The notes beneath the pieces were generated by a model. It searched no databases and was not told the origin of the DNA. It was given only the letters and a program-made list of their open reading frames with translations. Made by a program: the position numbers and the translations under genes. From positions 1 to 16,575 of the forward strand of contig CAYLNK010000126.1 of NCBI GenBank assembly GCA_964384675.1: a stretch of DNA of 16,575 bases, in the 5' to 3' direction. Shown one piece after another: positions 6,582-14,390 of the stretch. Position 1 is the first letter of the stretch. Every line of letters begins with the position of its first letter. The stretch comes from CAYLNK01 sp964384675. GTDB lineage: Bacteria; Acidobacteriota; Thermoanaerobaculia; UBA5066.

Positions 6582-8041
6582 GACGGTGAGTCCAGGCTCT
6601 CCTTGAGGAGCTTGTTCACGAGGCCGGGGCTCGCCTTGCCGCCGGTCGCCTTCATCACCTGGCCGACGAACCATCCGAACGCCGCGGTCTTGCCGCCCCG
6701 GTACGTGGCGATCTGGGCGGGGTTCGCGAGGAGGATCGCGGAGATCGCGTCGCGGATCGGTCCCTCGTCCGTGACCTGCCGAAGCCCCTTGTCCGCGATC
6801 AGCGCGTCCGGCGTCGAGCCGGAGGCGATCAGCTCCGGAAGGAGCTCCTTGGCGATCTTCCCGGAGATCGTGCCGTCGTCGATGCGCGCCACCAGCTGCG
6901 CCAGGGCGCCCGGCGCGAGCGGGACGCGACCCGCCTGGCGGTCGGCGTCGGACATCCTCGCCAGGAGCTCGGAAAGGAGCCAGTTCGAGAGGGCCTTCGG
7001 GTTGCCCGGGTGGGCGGCGACGGCGCTCTCGAACCAGTCGGCGAGCGGTCGGGAGACGCAGATTCCCTCGGCGTCGGCGGGAGGGAGGCCGAGCGCCGCG
7101 GCCAGCCTCGCCCGCCGCACGGCGGGGAGCTCCGGGAGGGCCGCCGCCACGGAGTCCCGCCACGCGGCGCCGACGACGAGGCTCCCGAGGTCCGGCTCCG
7201 GGAAGTAGCGATAGTCCATCGCCTCCTCCTTGGAGCGCATCGGCTTGGTGACGCCGCTCCCCGGCTCCCACAGGCGCGTCTCCTGGATCAGCCGCCCACC
7301 CGATTCGAGGACCAGGACCTGTCGCGCCACCTCGTGCTCGATCGCCTTCTTCACGTGCGCGATCGAGTTGAGGTTCTTGATCTCGACCTTCGTCCCCAGG
7401 CGCGCCTCACCCCACGGCCGCACCGAGACGTTCGCGTCGCAGCGGAGGGAGCCCTCCTCCATGTTGCCGTCCGAGGCATCCACCCAGCGCACCAGCCGCC
7501 GGAGCTTCACGAGGTAGTCGTACGCCTCGTCGGCGGAGCGCAGGTCCGGCTCGGTGACGATCTCGATCAGGGGTGTCCCGGCCCGGTTGAGGTCGACGAG
7601 CGAGGCGCCGCCCGGGACGTCCTCCCAGGGGAACTCGTGCATCGACTTGCCGGCGTCCTCCTCGAGATGGATCCGATTGAGGCGGACACGCCGCGTCCCG
7701 CCGGGGGACGCCACGTCGAGCCCGCCGCCGGTCGCGAGCGGCCGGTCGTACTGCGAGATCTGGTACCCCTTCGGGAGGTCCGGGTAGAAGTAGTTCTTCC
7801 GCGCGAAGACGGACGACTCCTGGATCGTGGAGCCGGTGGCGAGCGCGACCCGCATCGCGAGCGCCACCATCTCCCGGTTCAGGACGGGGAGAACGCCCGG
7901 GTAGCCGAGGCAGACGGGGCAGACCGCGGTGTTGGGAGGCGCGCCGAACACGACCGGACAGGCGCAGAACGCCTTGGTCCGGGTCTTCAGCTGGCAGTGC
8001 ACCTCGAGACCGACGACGGGCTCGAAATCGGCGAGAGACAT
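6578..8041 (-). CDS. gatB: Aspartyl/glutamyl-tRNA(Asn/Gln) amidotransferase subunit B
   Basis: At 487 residues this is a full-length GatB, the kinase-like subunit of GatCAB. GatCAB converts misacylated Glu-tRNA(Gln) and Asp-tRNA(Asn) to the cognate aminoacyl-tRNAs. The N-terminus has VGLEVHCQLKT and the cysteine set Cys26, Cys28, Cys41 and Cys44 that binds zinc in the family. Other hallmarks are KNYFYPDLPKGYQISQYD, EEDAGKS, DLNRAGTPLIEIVTEPD, MEEGSLRCDANVS and KNLNS. Residues about 340-487 form the helical tail plus YqeY-like tRNA-binding domain (SGKIAKELL, GKASPGLVNKLLKE). gatA and gatC are not in the window. The ATG lies 7 bases behind TAGACT with no Shine-Dalgarno sequence, pointing to its own leaderless promoter within the cluster. 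Confidence 0.97.
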   Translation of the reverse strand: MSLADFEPVVGLEVHCQLKTRTKAFCACPVVFGAPPNTAVCPVCLGYPGVLPVLNREMVALAMRVALATGSTIQESSVFARKNYFYPDLPKGYQISQYDRPLATGGGLDVASPGGTRRVRLNRIHLEEDAGKSMHEFPWEDVPGGASLVDLNRAGTPLIEIVTEPDLRSADEAYDYLVKLRRLVRWVDASDGNMEEGSLRCDANVSVRPWGEARLGTKVEIKNLNSIAHVKKAIEHEVARQVLVLESGGRLIQETRLWEPGSGVTKPMRSKEEAMDYRYFPEPDLGSLVVGAAWRDSVAAALPELPAVRRARLAAALGLPPADAEGICVSRPLADWFESAVAAHPGNPKALSNWLLSELLARMSDADRQAGRVPLAPGALAQLVARIDDGTISGKIAKELLPELIASGSTPDALIADKGLRQVTDEGPIRDAISAILLANPAQIATYRGGKTAAFGWFVGQVMKATGGKASPGLVNKLLKESLDSPS

Positions 8042-8048
8042 CCCGCCG

Positions 8049-8054
8049 AGTCTA
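8049..8054 (-). promoter_or_regulatory. -10-like TAGACT before gatB
   Basis: On the minus strand TAGACT is followed by CGGCGGG and the gatB ATG at 8041. The hexamer lies just after the stop codon of the 44-residue ORF. Spacing and lack of a ribosome-binding site match the other leaderless candidates in the window. It would let gatB-ftsE-ftsX be expressed apart from the upstream metabolic genes. Confidence 0.5.
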
Positions 8055-8058
8055 CCGG

Positions 8059-8193
8059 CTAGCCGGTCCGCACCGCGCGGGGCTTCCTCGGACGCACGAA
8101 GACACCCGCGGGCGAGGGGGTCGCGCGGTCATCGTGGCTCTCCCGTGCGGGTCGGAAGCCTCGTCGGACGAGGCTCTCGACGGTGCTGGTCAT
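8059..8193 (-). CDS. Possible 44-residue small protein, function unknown
   Basis: An ATG at 8193 overlaps the stop of the upstream helical-protein gene as ATGA. It is preceded by a run of GGAGG-like sequence directly upstream. The ORF ends at a TAG 17 bases before gatB. I count 37 of 44 codons ending in G or C, in line with the neighbouring genes. The peptide starts MTSTVESLVRRGFRPARES and has a basic C-terminus (RPRKPRAVRTG). There is no membrane segment and no recognised domain. The 4-bp overlap and ribosome-binding site favour a real gene, but a chance ORF in GC-rich DNA remains possible. Confidence 0.45.
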   Translation of the reverse strand: MTSTVESLVRRGFRPARESHDDRATPSPAGVFVRPRKPRAVRTG

Positions 8194-10115
8194 CTCCTCC
8201 TCCCTCGCCGCCGCGGGCGCGGCCTCGAGGTCGACGGGTGCTCCTCGGAGCGGAACGCCTCCTCCATCTCCTCCGCCGGGTGCTCGAAGCACCGCACCGG
8301 GCACCCGTCGCAGACCTCCTCGATGAAGCCGAGGAGACCGCTGAGGACCTCGGTGGCGACCCCGCCCTTCTGCCTCTTGCCGGCGACGAGGGTGCCGAGG
8401 AGCGCCTCGAATCGCGGCCCGAAGTCGTCCGTCCGGTCGGCTCCCTCGCACAGCTGCTCCGCGAAGAGCTCGGCCACCCCGGCCGCGACCTTCAGCCGGG
8501 CGGGCCGCCCCGGCCGCTTCTCGGACGGGAGGGCGTCGAAGGCCGTCTCCAGGAGGACGTCGGCCGCCTCGGTCAGGTCGAGCCGGGCGAGGTCCCGTCC
8601 GACCGGTCTCTCGAGCCCGGCGAACACGTCCCGCCGGAGCGACTCGCGGAAGTACGGGTCACCGTAGGAACGCTCCTCGAGCTCGGGCTCGGGAGCGAGC
8701 GGCAGATCGGCCGGGCTCCGTTCGAGGAGAAGCCGGGTGAGCGCCGCGGATTCGAATCGCTCCTCCACCTCCCGCGCGGCCGCCCGGAAGAGCGCCGCGG
8801 TCTCCCGGTCCCCCCGGGCCAGCTCCTGATGGGCCGTGTAGCGGGCCATCCAGAGGAGGCGATCGCGGAAGGCCGGATCGCCCGCGAGAGCCCGCGCGGC
8901 CGACGTCAGCCAGCGAGGCGTCGCCCTCTTCGGCGCCTTCACGCCGACGGCCGCGAAGTCTGCCGGCTCGAAGAACCAGGTCTGGTATCCGGGCTGGTCG
9001 AGCGCGCGCCGGAGACGATCGACGTCGACGACCGGGTCCGGCGCGACCTCGGGCAGCGGGACCTCCCGGATCCTCTCGAGCTCCTTCAGGCCGGCGCGCG
9101 CGTCGTCCGGCACGGGAAGGTCGCCGGGGTGGCGGGCCACGGCCCATCGCACGATCGCCGCGGCGCGTTCGGGCGGGAGCTCGATGACCCCGGGGGCGCT
9201 CTCCACGAACCGCCTCACGATGGCGTCCACCCCGGCCGCGGGCTCGCGCGGGAGGACGAGGCCGTCGCGGACCTCGCCGCGCGTCAGCAGGCAGAGGTTC
9301 ACGATGTCGGCCCGATCGCCCGGCCGCTCCAGCGCGAAGAGGGCGACGAACGCGCCGCTCCCGTCGCTGCCCGTCAGGTAGGCGCGCCCTTGGGCCGGGG
9401 GCGCCTCGCGGGCCGGCTGGCTCCGGATCCTCAGGATCGCCTTCTGAAGAGGGCCACGCTTCTCGGAGGCGCCTTCTCCGTCCCGCAGCGCCTCGAGGAG
9501 CGGGACCGACTCCGGCGCCCCCTCGTCCACGATCGCGGCGAGACAGGTCTCGTGGAGCGAGGCGAGCGACGGGTCGCGAAGGAGCGGCTCCCAGAGCGAC
9601 GCGTCGACCCCTTCCTCCCGGCGCATCGCCTCGAGCCGCTCGAAGACGAGGGCGCGGTCGGTCCCGGGCGCCAAGCGAATCCGGTCGGCGAAGAGCTCCG
9701 CGACCTCGGGGTCGGGCGCCGCGTCGGTCAGGAGGTCCCGGGTCGGGCCGTCGAGGAGGTCCAGGAGGGCGGGCGTTCCGAGGGTCGCGGACACCTCCGC
9801 CTGGGCCGCGTCGGGGAGCGCCCCGAACGCGACGGCGCGATCGCTCGGGCGGCGCGACACGTCGAGGGCGAGGGCCACGAGGCGCGGCTCCTCGGCCCCG
9901 ACCCCCAGCAGCTGCAGGAGCGCGAGGACCAGCTCCGGATCCGGCAGGTCGCCGGCGGTGAGCCGGTCCGCGAGGAAGCGGCGCGCCGTGGGTACGTGAG
10001 AGCGCGCGACGAGCGCGGCGATCTCGCCGGGCGACGGCGGCGGCTCGTCGTACAGGGTCTCGCCCAGCGCCTCCGCCAGGGCGAGGCGGGTCCGCTCGGG
10101 GCTCCAGCTCTTCAT
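8190..10115 (-). CDS. Unrecognised 641-residue helical (HEAT-like) protein with C-terminal Cys motif
   Basis: I do not recognise a named family. Residues about 1-270 and 390-590 are made of amphipathic Leu/Ala-rich helices in repeat-like order (for example LADRLTAGDLPDPELVLALL and LLRDPSLASLHETCLAAIV), suggesting HEAT-like solenoids. A beta-richer stretch sits near 270-330 (AYLTGSDGSGAFVALFALER, then IVNLCLLTRGEVRDGLVLP). Near the end, Cys602-x-x-Cys605-x-x-x-Cys609 with His612 could bind a metal or Fe-S cluster. The tail is Arg/Pro-rich. There is no signal peptide or membrane helix, so it is probably cytoplasmic. The ATG overlaps the FAD-oxidase stop (ATGA), which fixes the start; the frame stays open further upstream only as a shadow. 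A scaffold or regulatory role is a guess. Confidence 0.75.
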   Translation of the reverse strand: MKSWSPERTRLALAEALGETLYDEPPPSPGEIAALVARSHVPTARRFLADRLTAGDLPDPELVLALLQLLGVGAEEPRLVALALDVSRRPSDRAVAFGALPDAAQAEVSATLGTPALLDLLDGPTRDLLTDAAPDPEVAELFADRIRLAPGTDRALVFERLEAMRREEGVDASLWEPLLRDPSLASLHETCLAAIVDEGAPESVPLLEALRDGEGASEKRGPLQKAILRIRSQPAREAPPAQGRAYLTGSDGSGAFVALFALERPGDRADIVNLCLLTRGEVRDGLVLPREPAAGVDAIVRRFVESAPGVIELPPERAAAIVRWAVARHPGDLPVPDDARAGLKELERIREVPLPEVAPDPVVDVDRLRRALDQPGYQTWFFEPADFAAVGVKAPKRATPRWLTSAARALAGDPAFRDRLLWMARYTAHQELARGDRETAALFRAAAREVEERFESAALTRLLLERSPADLPLAPEPELEERSYGDPYFRESLRRDVFAGLERPVGRDLARLDLTEAADVLLETAFDALPSEKRPGRPARLKVAAGVAELFAEQLCEGADRTDDFGPRFEALLGTLVAGKRQKGGVATEVLSGLLGFIEEVCDGCPVRCFEHPAEEMEEAFRSEEHPSTSRPRPRRRGRRR

Positions 10116-11551
10116 GCGAACTCCGGTACTCGCGATCCCGGCAACCCGGGAATCAGCTTCCCCGGGTTCAGGATGCCGTTGGGGTCGAGCGCCTGCTTGA
10201 TGGCGCGCATCGTGGCGAGGTAGGCGGGCGGGCGGCAAAGGTGGAGGTGCTCCCGCGACGTGACTCCCACACCGTGCTCCCCGGTGACCGTTCCCCCGAG
10301 CCGCGCGGTCTCGGCGTAGATCTCGCGGAGCGTTCCCGCGAAGCGGGCGTGGTCCTTGGCGTCGCCCCGCTCGCGATAGACGTGGACGTGGAGGTTGCCG
10401 TCGGCGGCGTGCCCGAACGCGACGGTCTTCAGGCCGGCCGCGGCCGCGATCCGCCGGACCGCGGTGACGAGCGGCGCGAGCTCGGTGCGCGGGACGGCGA
10501 GGTCGAGCTCGGCGGAGGGACCGAGGTCGCGCACCGCCTCGCCGATCCCGCGGCGGACCTCCCAGAGCAGGCGCCGCTTCGCCTCGTCGGTCGCGATGAC
10601 GACGTCGAGCGCGCCCCGCTCGAGCGCGATCTCGCCGGCGAGGGTGGCGTCCCGCTCCACCTCCGGCTCGCCGGCTCCGTCGAGCTCGATCAGGAGCCGC
10701 GCCTCGGCCTCGGGGAACGGCACGGCAACGCCCTTCCTCCGCGACGACACCTCCACCGACGGACGGTCGACGATCTCGCAGGCCGAGAGGACGAGCCCCC
10801 GAAGGTGGAGCTCGACGACGCAGGCCGCCGCCGCCTCCAGCGTGGGGAACGGGGCGACGAGCGTGGCCCAGACGGCCGGCTTCGGGATGAGGCGGAGCCA
10901 CGCCTTCGTCACCACCGCGAGCGTTCCCTCGCTCCCGACGAGGAGCGACGTGAGGTCGTAGCCGGCCACGTCCTTGCGCGTCTTGCCGCCGGTGACGATC
11001 GTCTCGCCGTCGGCGAGGACGGCCTCGAGGCCCATCACCCACTTCCCGGTGACGCCGTACTTGGCGGCGTGCGGGCCGCCGGCGTTCTCGGCGACGTTGC
11101 CCCCGACGAGGCAGGAGCCGCGCGAGGACGGGTCGGGCGGGTAGTAGAGCCCCAGCGCCTCCACGGCCTCCTGGAGCGTCTGGGTGATCACCCCGGCTTC
11201 GGCGACGGCGACGAGGTTCGCGGTGTCGATCTCGACGATCCGGTCCATCCGCTCGAGCGAGAGCGCGAGCCCTCCCAGCAGCGGGAGCGCGCCGCCGGAG
11301 AGCGACGTCCGTCCGCCTTGCGGCGTCACCGGAATGCGGCAGGCATCGCAGAACGAGAGGAGGCGCGACACCTCGTCCGTCGTCGCGGGCTTCGCGGCGG
11401 CGGCGGGGAAGGAGACGAGGTCCTCGGTCCAGTCGTGCGAGTACGGGACGAGGTCGTCTCTCTCGACCAGGAGGTGACCCGGCCCGACGATCCCGGCGAG
11501 CGCGTCGAGCTCGTCGCGCTCGAGGTCGCGGCGGGGCCCGGTCTCGTTCAC
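10112..11551 (-). CDS. FAD-linked oxidase, glycolate oxidase GlcD / D-lactate dehydrogenase family
   Basis: The 479-residue flavoprotein has an FAD-binding PCMH-type domain. Its key pieces are TPQGGRTSLSGG (76-87), the PPDPSSRGSCLVGGNVAENA stretch (138-157) and AKYGVTGKWVMGLEAVL. The substrate-binding cap ends in GHAADGNLHVHV (from 380), GEHGVG (424-429) and DPNGILNPGK, all typical of GlcD and D-2-hydroxyacid dehydrogenases. It should oxidise a D-2-hydroxyacid such as glycolate or D-lactate, passing electrons to quinone or a partner. GlcE, GlcF or an LldE-type Fe-S subunit is not adjacent, so it may work as a single subunit. The GTG at 11551 overlaps the upstream stop as GTGA, and homology begins right after it. 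The open frame further upstream is rejected. Confidence 0.92.
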   Translation of the reverse strand: MNETGPRRDLERDELDALAGIVGPGHLLVERDDLVPYSHDWTEDLVSFPAAAAKPATTDEVSRLLSFCDACRIPVTPQGGRTSLSGGALPLLGGLALSLERMDRIVEIDTANLVAVAEAGVITQTLQEAVEALGLYYPPDPSSRGSCLVGGNVAENAGGPHAAKYGVTGKWVMGLEAVLADGETIVTGGKTRKDVAGYDLTSLLVGSEGTLAVVTKAWLRLIPKPAVWATLVAPFPTLEAAAACVVELHLRGLVLSACEIVDRPSVEVSSRRKGVAVPFPEAEARLLIELDGAGEPEVERDATLAGEIALERGALDVVIATDEAKRRLLWEVRRGIGEAVRDLGPSAELDLAVPRTELAPLVTAVRRIAAAAGLKTVAFGHAADGNLHVHVYRERGDAKDHARFAGTLREIYAETARLGGTVTGEHGVGVTSREHLHLCRPPAYLATMRAIKQALDPNGILNPGKLIPGLPGSRVPEFA

Positions 11552-12201
11552 GCGGGAACCGGCTGCCGGTCGCGGTCGAACCCGTGCGCCCAGAGCGGGA
11601 AGAGCCACGCCGCCAGGGCGACCGCGCGGAGCGCCTCGACGCTCGGCGGCGGCGGGCCGAGGAGGCTGGAGACGTACAGGACGGCGAGGAAAGCGAGGAA
11701 CGCGGCGAACGACCACCGCCCGACCGCCCCGACCGCCCGCGTCGACGAGGTGTAGAGCCAGAGCCCGGCGGCGAGGAGCGCCAGCTCCACGGCCATCGTG
11801 GCGGGCAGGGAGCGCCAGAGCCCCAGCCCCACCTTCGGCGAGCCGGGCCAGAGCGGCATGTCGGGGCGATGCGAGACCCAGTCGAGGACCCAGTGGGAGA
11901 GGACGCCGAGGCCGAGGGCCGCCGCGCCCGCCGCGTAGCGCGTGGCGGCCCAGTAGACGCCCGCGGCGAGAGCGCTCCAGAGGACGACGAACGCCAGGCT
12001 GTGCGAGTACGGGTACGAGACGAAGTCGAGCGGCGTGACGACGGTATTGCCCGGGTCGATCCGGACGCTCTCCCAGCCGGCGTAGAGGAAGATCGGCCAG
12101 AGGAGATCCAGGAAGAGCGGCGCGCCGATGAGGAGCCCGAGCGACGTCCTCGGCGCCGCTCTCTTCGCGGCGAAGCCGACGGCGAAGTGCCCCACGAACA
12201 A
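11548..12201 (-). CDS. Polytopic membrane protein, YdjM/DUF457-like predicted metal-dependent hydrolase
   Basis: The 217-residue protein has five or so hydrophobic segments and the polar residues of the YdjM-type family. These are His5 in the opening GHFAVGF, Asp32 in LFLDLLWP, His67 in YPYSHSL, and the cluster SHWVLDWVSHRPD (His103, Asp107, His111, Asp114). These probably coordinate metal at the membrane face. The substrate is unknown. The TTG at 12201 lies 1 bp past the dehydrogenase stop; GTG at 12195 would remove only two residues and also keeps GHF near the start. GGGGA within the end of the upstream gene can serve as ribosome-binding site for either. The C-terminal helices after about residue 120 are less conserved in look. 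Confidence 0.78.
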   Translation of the reverse strand: MFVGHFAVGFAAKRAAPRTSLGLLIGAPLFLDLLWPIFLYAGWESVRIDPGNTVVTPLDFVSYPYSHSLAFVVLWSALAAGVYWAATRYAAGAAALGLGVLSHWVLDWVSHRPDMPLWPGSPKVGLGLWRSLPATMAVELALLAAGLWLYTSSTRAVGAVGRWSFAAFLAFLAVLYVSSLLGPPPPSVEALRAVALAAWLFPLWAHGFDRDRQPVPA

Positions 12202-12202
12202 G

Positions 12203-13237
12203 CTAGCTCTTTCCCCGGTACTTCTCCGCGATCGTCGGGATCAGGTACTCGGAGAACGCCGAGCGGAGGTCGTACCTCGGCGCGAAGCCCCAGTCGCGGC
12301 GGGCCGCCGAGTCGTCCACGTCGGCCGGCCACGAGTCGACGATTCCCTGCCGCTTCACGTCCGGCTCGAACGTGATGCGGGCCTCCGGGAAAGCGGCGAG
12401 GACGAGGTCGCGGATCTCGGCCGCCGACGGCGCGAACGCCCCGACGTTGTAGACGACGCGCGTGAGCGTCTCCGCCCTCGCGGCGGCGAGCCCCAGGAGC
12501 GCGTCGACGCCGTCCGGCATCGCCATGAACGGGATCCGGGCGTCGGGCCGCACGAAGCAGGCGTACGGCTTCCCCTGCGCGGCGGCGTGGATCATCTCCG
12601 GCGCGTAGTCGGACGTGCCTCCCGAGGGCTGGGTGATCGCCGAGATCAGGCCCGGGAACCGCACGCAGCGGAAGTCGATCCGCCCGCCCGACGGCTCGGA
12701 GGTGAGCTGCTTGTAGTGGCGCGTGTAGTACCGGCCCAGGTGCTCCGTGTACAGCTTGTTGCAGCCGTACATCGTGGTCGGCGTCGCGTGCTCGTCCTCC
12801 TTCACGCGTCCGGCGGCCTCCTTGGTGGCGAGGTCGGCGAGGCCGTACGCCGCGATCGAGGACGGGTAGATGAACTTCACCGGCCGCCCGTGCGACTGCC
12901 GCTCGCTCTGGGCGAACTCGAGGAGGTTCATCGTCCCCTCGACGTTCACCTGGTGCGCGGTCACCGGCGTGAACTCGCCACGCGTGGAGAGGAGCGCGGC
13001 GAGGTGGAAGATCAGGTCGATCTCGAACTCCGAGAGGATCCGCTCGAGGAGGTTCTTCTCCAGGATCGACCCGATGTACTCGCGCGCCACCAGCTTCCCG
13101 AGCTCGTGGGCGAGGGGCTTCTGATCCAGCGTGACGATGGGGCGGTCGCCGGTGGTGGCCAGGCTCGAGATCAGCCCGTGGCCGATCTCGCCGCTCGCGC
13201 CGGTGATCAGGACGACGGGGCGTCGTGTGGACGGCAT
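12203..13237 (-). CDS. SDR-type L-threonine 3-dehydrogenase (NAD-dependent epimerase/dehydratase fold)
   Basis: The 344-residue extended SDR has GASGEIG (13-19) for NAD, PSSIAAYG (125-132) and the YGCNK catalytic Tyr157/Lys161. Its later motifs are those of SDR-type threonine dehydrogenases rather than sugar epimerases: HLAALLSTRGE, the FPGLISAITQPSGGTSDYAP stretch, PFMAMPD, YNVGAF, DSWPADVDDSAARRDWG. It would oxidise L-threonine to 2-amino-3-oxobutyrate. The usual partner, 2-amino-3-ketobutyrate CoA ligase (kbl), is not in the window. A short insertion (about KQLTSEPSGGRI) precedes the FRCVRFPG strand. GAGGAG 5 bases before the ATG supports the start. A 52-bp gap separates it from the aldolase, so it may start the tightly packed run or be read through from upstream. 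Confidence 0.88.
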   Translation of the reverse strand: MPSTRRPVVLITGASGEIGHGLISSLATTGDRPIVTLDQKPLAHELGKLVAREYIGSILEKNLLERILSEFEIDLIFHLAALLSTRGEFTPVTAHQVNVEGTMNLLEFAQSERQSHGRPVKFIYPSSIAAYGLADLATKEAAGRVKEDEHATPTTMYGCNKLYTEHLGRYYTRHYKQLTSEPSGGRIDFRCVRFPGLISAITQPSGGTSDYAPEMIHAAAQGKPYACFVRPDARIPFMAMPDGVDALLGLAAARAETLTRVVYNVGAFAPSAAEIRDLVLAAFPEARITFEPDVKRQGIVDSWPADVDDSAARRDWGFAPRYDLRSAFSEYLIPTIAEKYRGKS

Positions 13238-13289
13238 GCGTTCTCCTCGTTCGCGCGTCTCGGCCGGCGGGCCTCGGGCCCGTCCTGGG

Positions 13290-14342
13290 TCACGCGATCG
13301 TCACGTCCTTGCAGAGGTAGACGTCCTGGATCGCGTGGAGGAGCGTCACCCCGTCCGCCATCGGCTTCTGGAACGCCTTGCGGCCCGAGATGAGGCCCGT
13401 ACCGCCCGCCCGCTTGTTGATGACGGCCGTGGCGACCGCCTGGCCGATGTCGTCCTTGCCGGACGCCCCGCCCGAGTTGATGAGGCCCGAGCGGCCCATG
13501 TAGCAGTTGGCGACCATCCAGCGCGTCCACTCGATCGGGTGCGGCGGGACGAGCGCGTCGTAGGCGGCCTTCTTCGGCTTGTTCGAGAACGGCAGCGCCT
13601 CGTAGCCGCCGTCCAGCTCCGGCAGCTTCTGCTTGATGATGTCGGCCTGGATCGTCACGCCGAGGTGCGTCGCCTGCGAGGAGATGTCGGCGGCCGTGTG
13701 GTAGTCGACTCCGTCCTTCTTGAACGCGTTGTTGCGGAGGTAGCACCAGAGGATCGTGAACATCCCCAGGCGGTGCGCCTCGTCGAACGCCGCGGCCACC
13801 TCCTGGATCTGGCGCCGCGAATTCTCCGAGCCGAAGTAGATCGTGGCGCCGATGCCGGTCGCGCCCATCTCGAACGCCTGCTGCACGGCCGCGAACGGCG
13901 TCTGGTCGTACTGGTTCGGCAGCGACAGGAGCTCGTTGTGGTTGATCTTCACGATGAACGGGATCTTGTGCGCGTACTTCCGCGCCACCGCGCCGAGGAC
14001 GCCGAGCGTCGAGGCGACGCCGTTGCACCCGCCCTCGATCGCGAGCTTCACGATGCTCTCGGGGTCGAGGTAGACCGGGTTCGGCGAGAACGACGACGCG
14101 CCGGAGTGCTCGATCCCCTGGTCGACGGGCAGGATCGACAGGTAGCCGGTCCCGGCCAGGCGCCCGGTGTTGAACATCTGCGCCATGTTGCGGAGGACCG
14201 ACACCGGCCGGTCCGAGGAGACCCAGACGCGGTCGATGAAGTCGGGGCCGGGCAGGTGCAGCATCCCCTTGTCGAGGCCCTTCGCCTGGTAGTCGAGGAG
14301 CGAGGCCTTCTCGCCCAGGAGCTGGCGAATCGTTTCGATCAT
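13290..14342 (-). CDS. fbaB: Class I fructose-bisphosphate aldolase (DhnA/FbaB family)
   Basis: The 350-residue protein shows the DhnA-type aldolase sequence: LDKGMLHLPGPDFIDRVW, GYLSILPVDQGIEHS, GGCNGVASTLG, KINHNELLSLPN, ATIYFGSE, THLGVTIQADIIKQK and GTGLISGRKAFQKP. The lysine in the ADIIKQK stretch corresponds, from memory of the family, to the Schiff-base lysine. It splits fructose 1,6-bisphosphate into two triose phosphates, or works in reverse in gluconeogenesis, in the cytoplasm. The start is firmly set by AGGAGG 6 bases before the ATG. It diverges from the beta-hydroxyacid dehydrogenase across 48 bp. The open frame continues upstream past the ATG without homology, which is a GC-rich shadow. 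Confidence 0.95.
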   Translation of the reverse strand: MIETIRQLLGEKASLLDYQAKGLDKGMLHLPGPDFIDRVWVSSDRPVSVLRNMAQMFNTGRLAGTGYLSILPVDQGIEHSGASSFSPNPVYLDPESIVKLAIEGGCNGVASTLGVLGAVARKYAHKIPFIVKINHNELLSLPNQYDQTPFAAVQQAFEMGATGIGATIYFGSENSRRQIQEVAAAFDEAHRLGMFTILWCYLRNNAFKKDGVDYHTAADISSQATHLGVTIQADIIKQKLPELDGGYEALPFSNKPKKAAYDALVPPHPIEWTRWMVANCYMGRSGLINSGGASGKDDIGQAVATAVINKRAGGTGLISGRKAFQKPMADGVTLLHAIQDVYLCKDVTIA

Positions 14343-14376
14343 TGACGTCCTCCTGAAGCCTCCGGATCTTAGATCG

Positions 14377-14382
14377 TATCCT
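14377..14382 (+). promoter_or_regulatory. -10-like TATCCT before the beta-hydroxyacid dehydrogenase
   Basis: TATCCT is followed by CGGCGGCG and the ATG at 14391. There is no Shine-Dalgarno sequence. The site sits within the 48-bp divergent spacer shared with the aldolase, so the two promoters must overlap. The nearby GATCTTAGATC is almost a perfect palindrome. Confidence 0.5.
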
Positions 14383-14390
14383 CGGCGGCG

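Noticed and set aside
5814..7271. A gatB-ftsE fusion protein of 485 residues
   Set aside because: The frame upstream of 6581 is a shadow of gatB. FtsE homology begins exactly at the TTG overlapping the gatB stop.
7929..10223. A 764-codon plus-strand ORF, with similar long ORFs at 10241-11755, 12128-13393, 5979-7208 and minus 1450-3045
   Set aside because: All lie opposite recognisable genes, have Arg/Gly/Glu-rich shadow composition and show no family motifs.
8190..12332. A single 1380-codon open frame on the minus strand covering several genes
   Set aside because: Only its last 641 codons read as a consistent protein. The upstream part is antisense-frame shadow of the FAD oxidase and membrane protein genes, rich in Arg/Gly/Pro as expected from GC-rich DNA.
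13238..13289. Terminator between aldolase and threonine dehydrogenase
   Set aside because: GGGCC and GGCCC form a small 5-bp stem in the minus direction but there is no T-run, so read-through is as likely.
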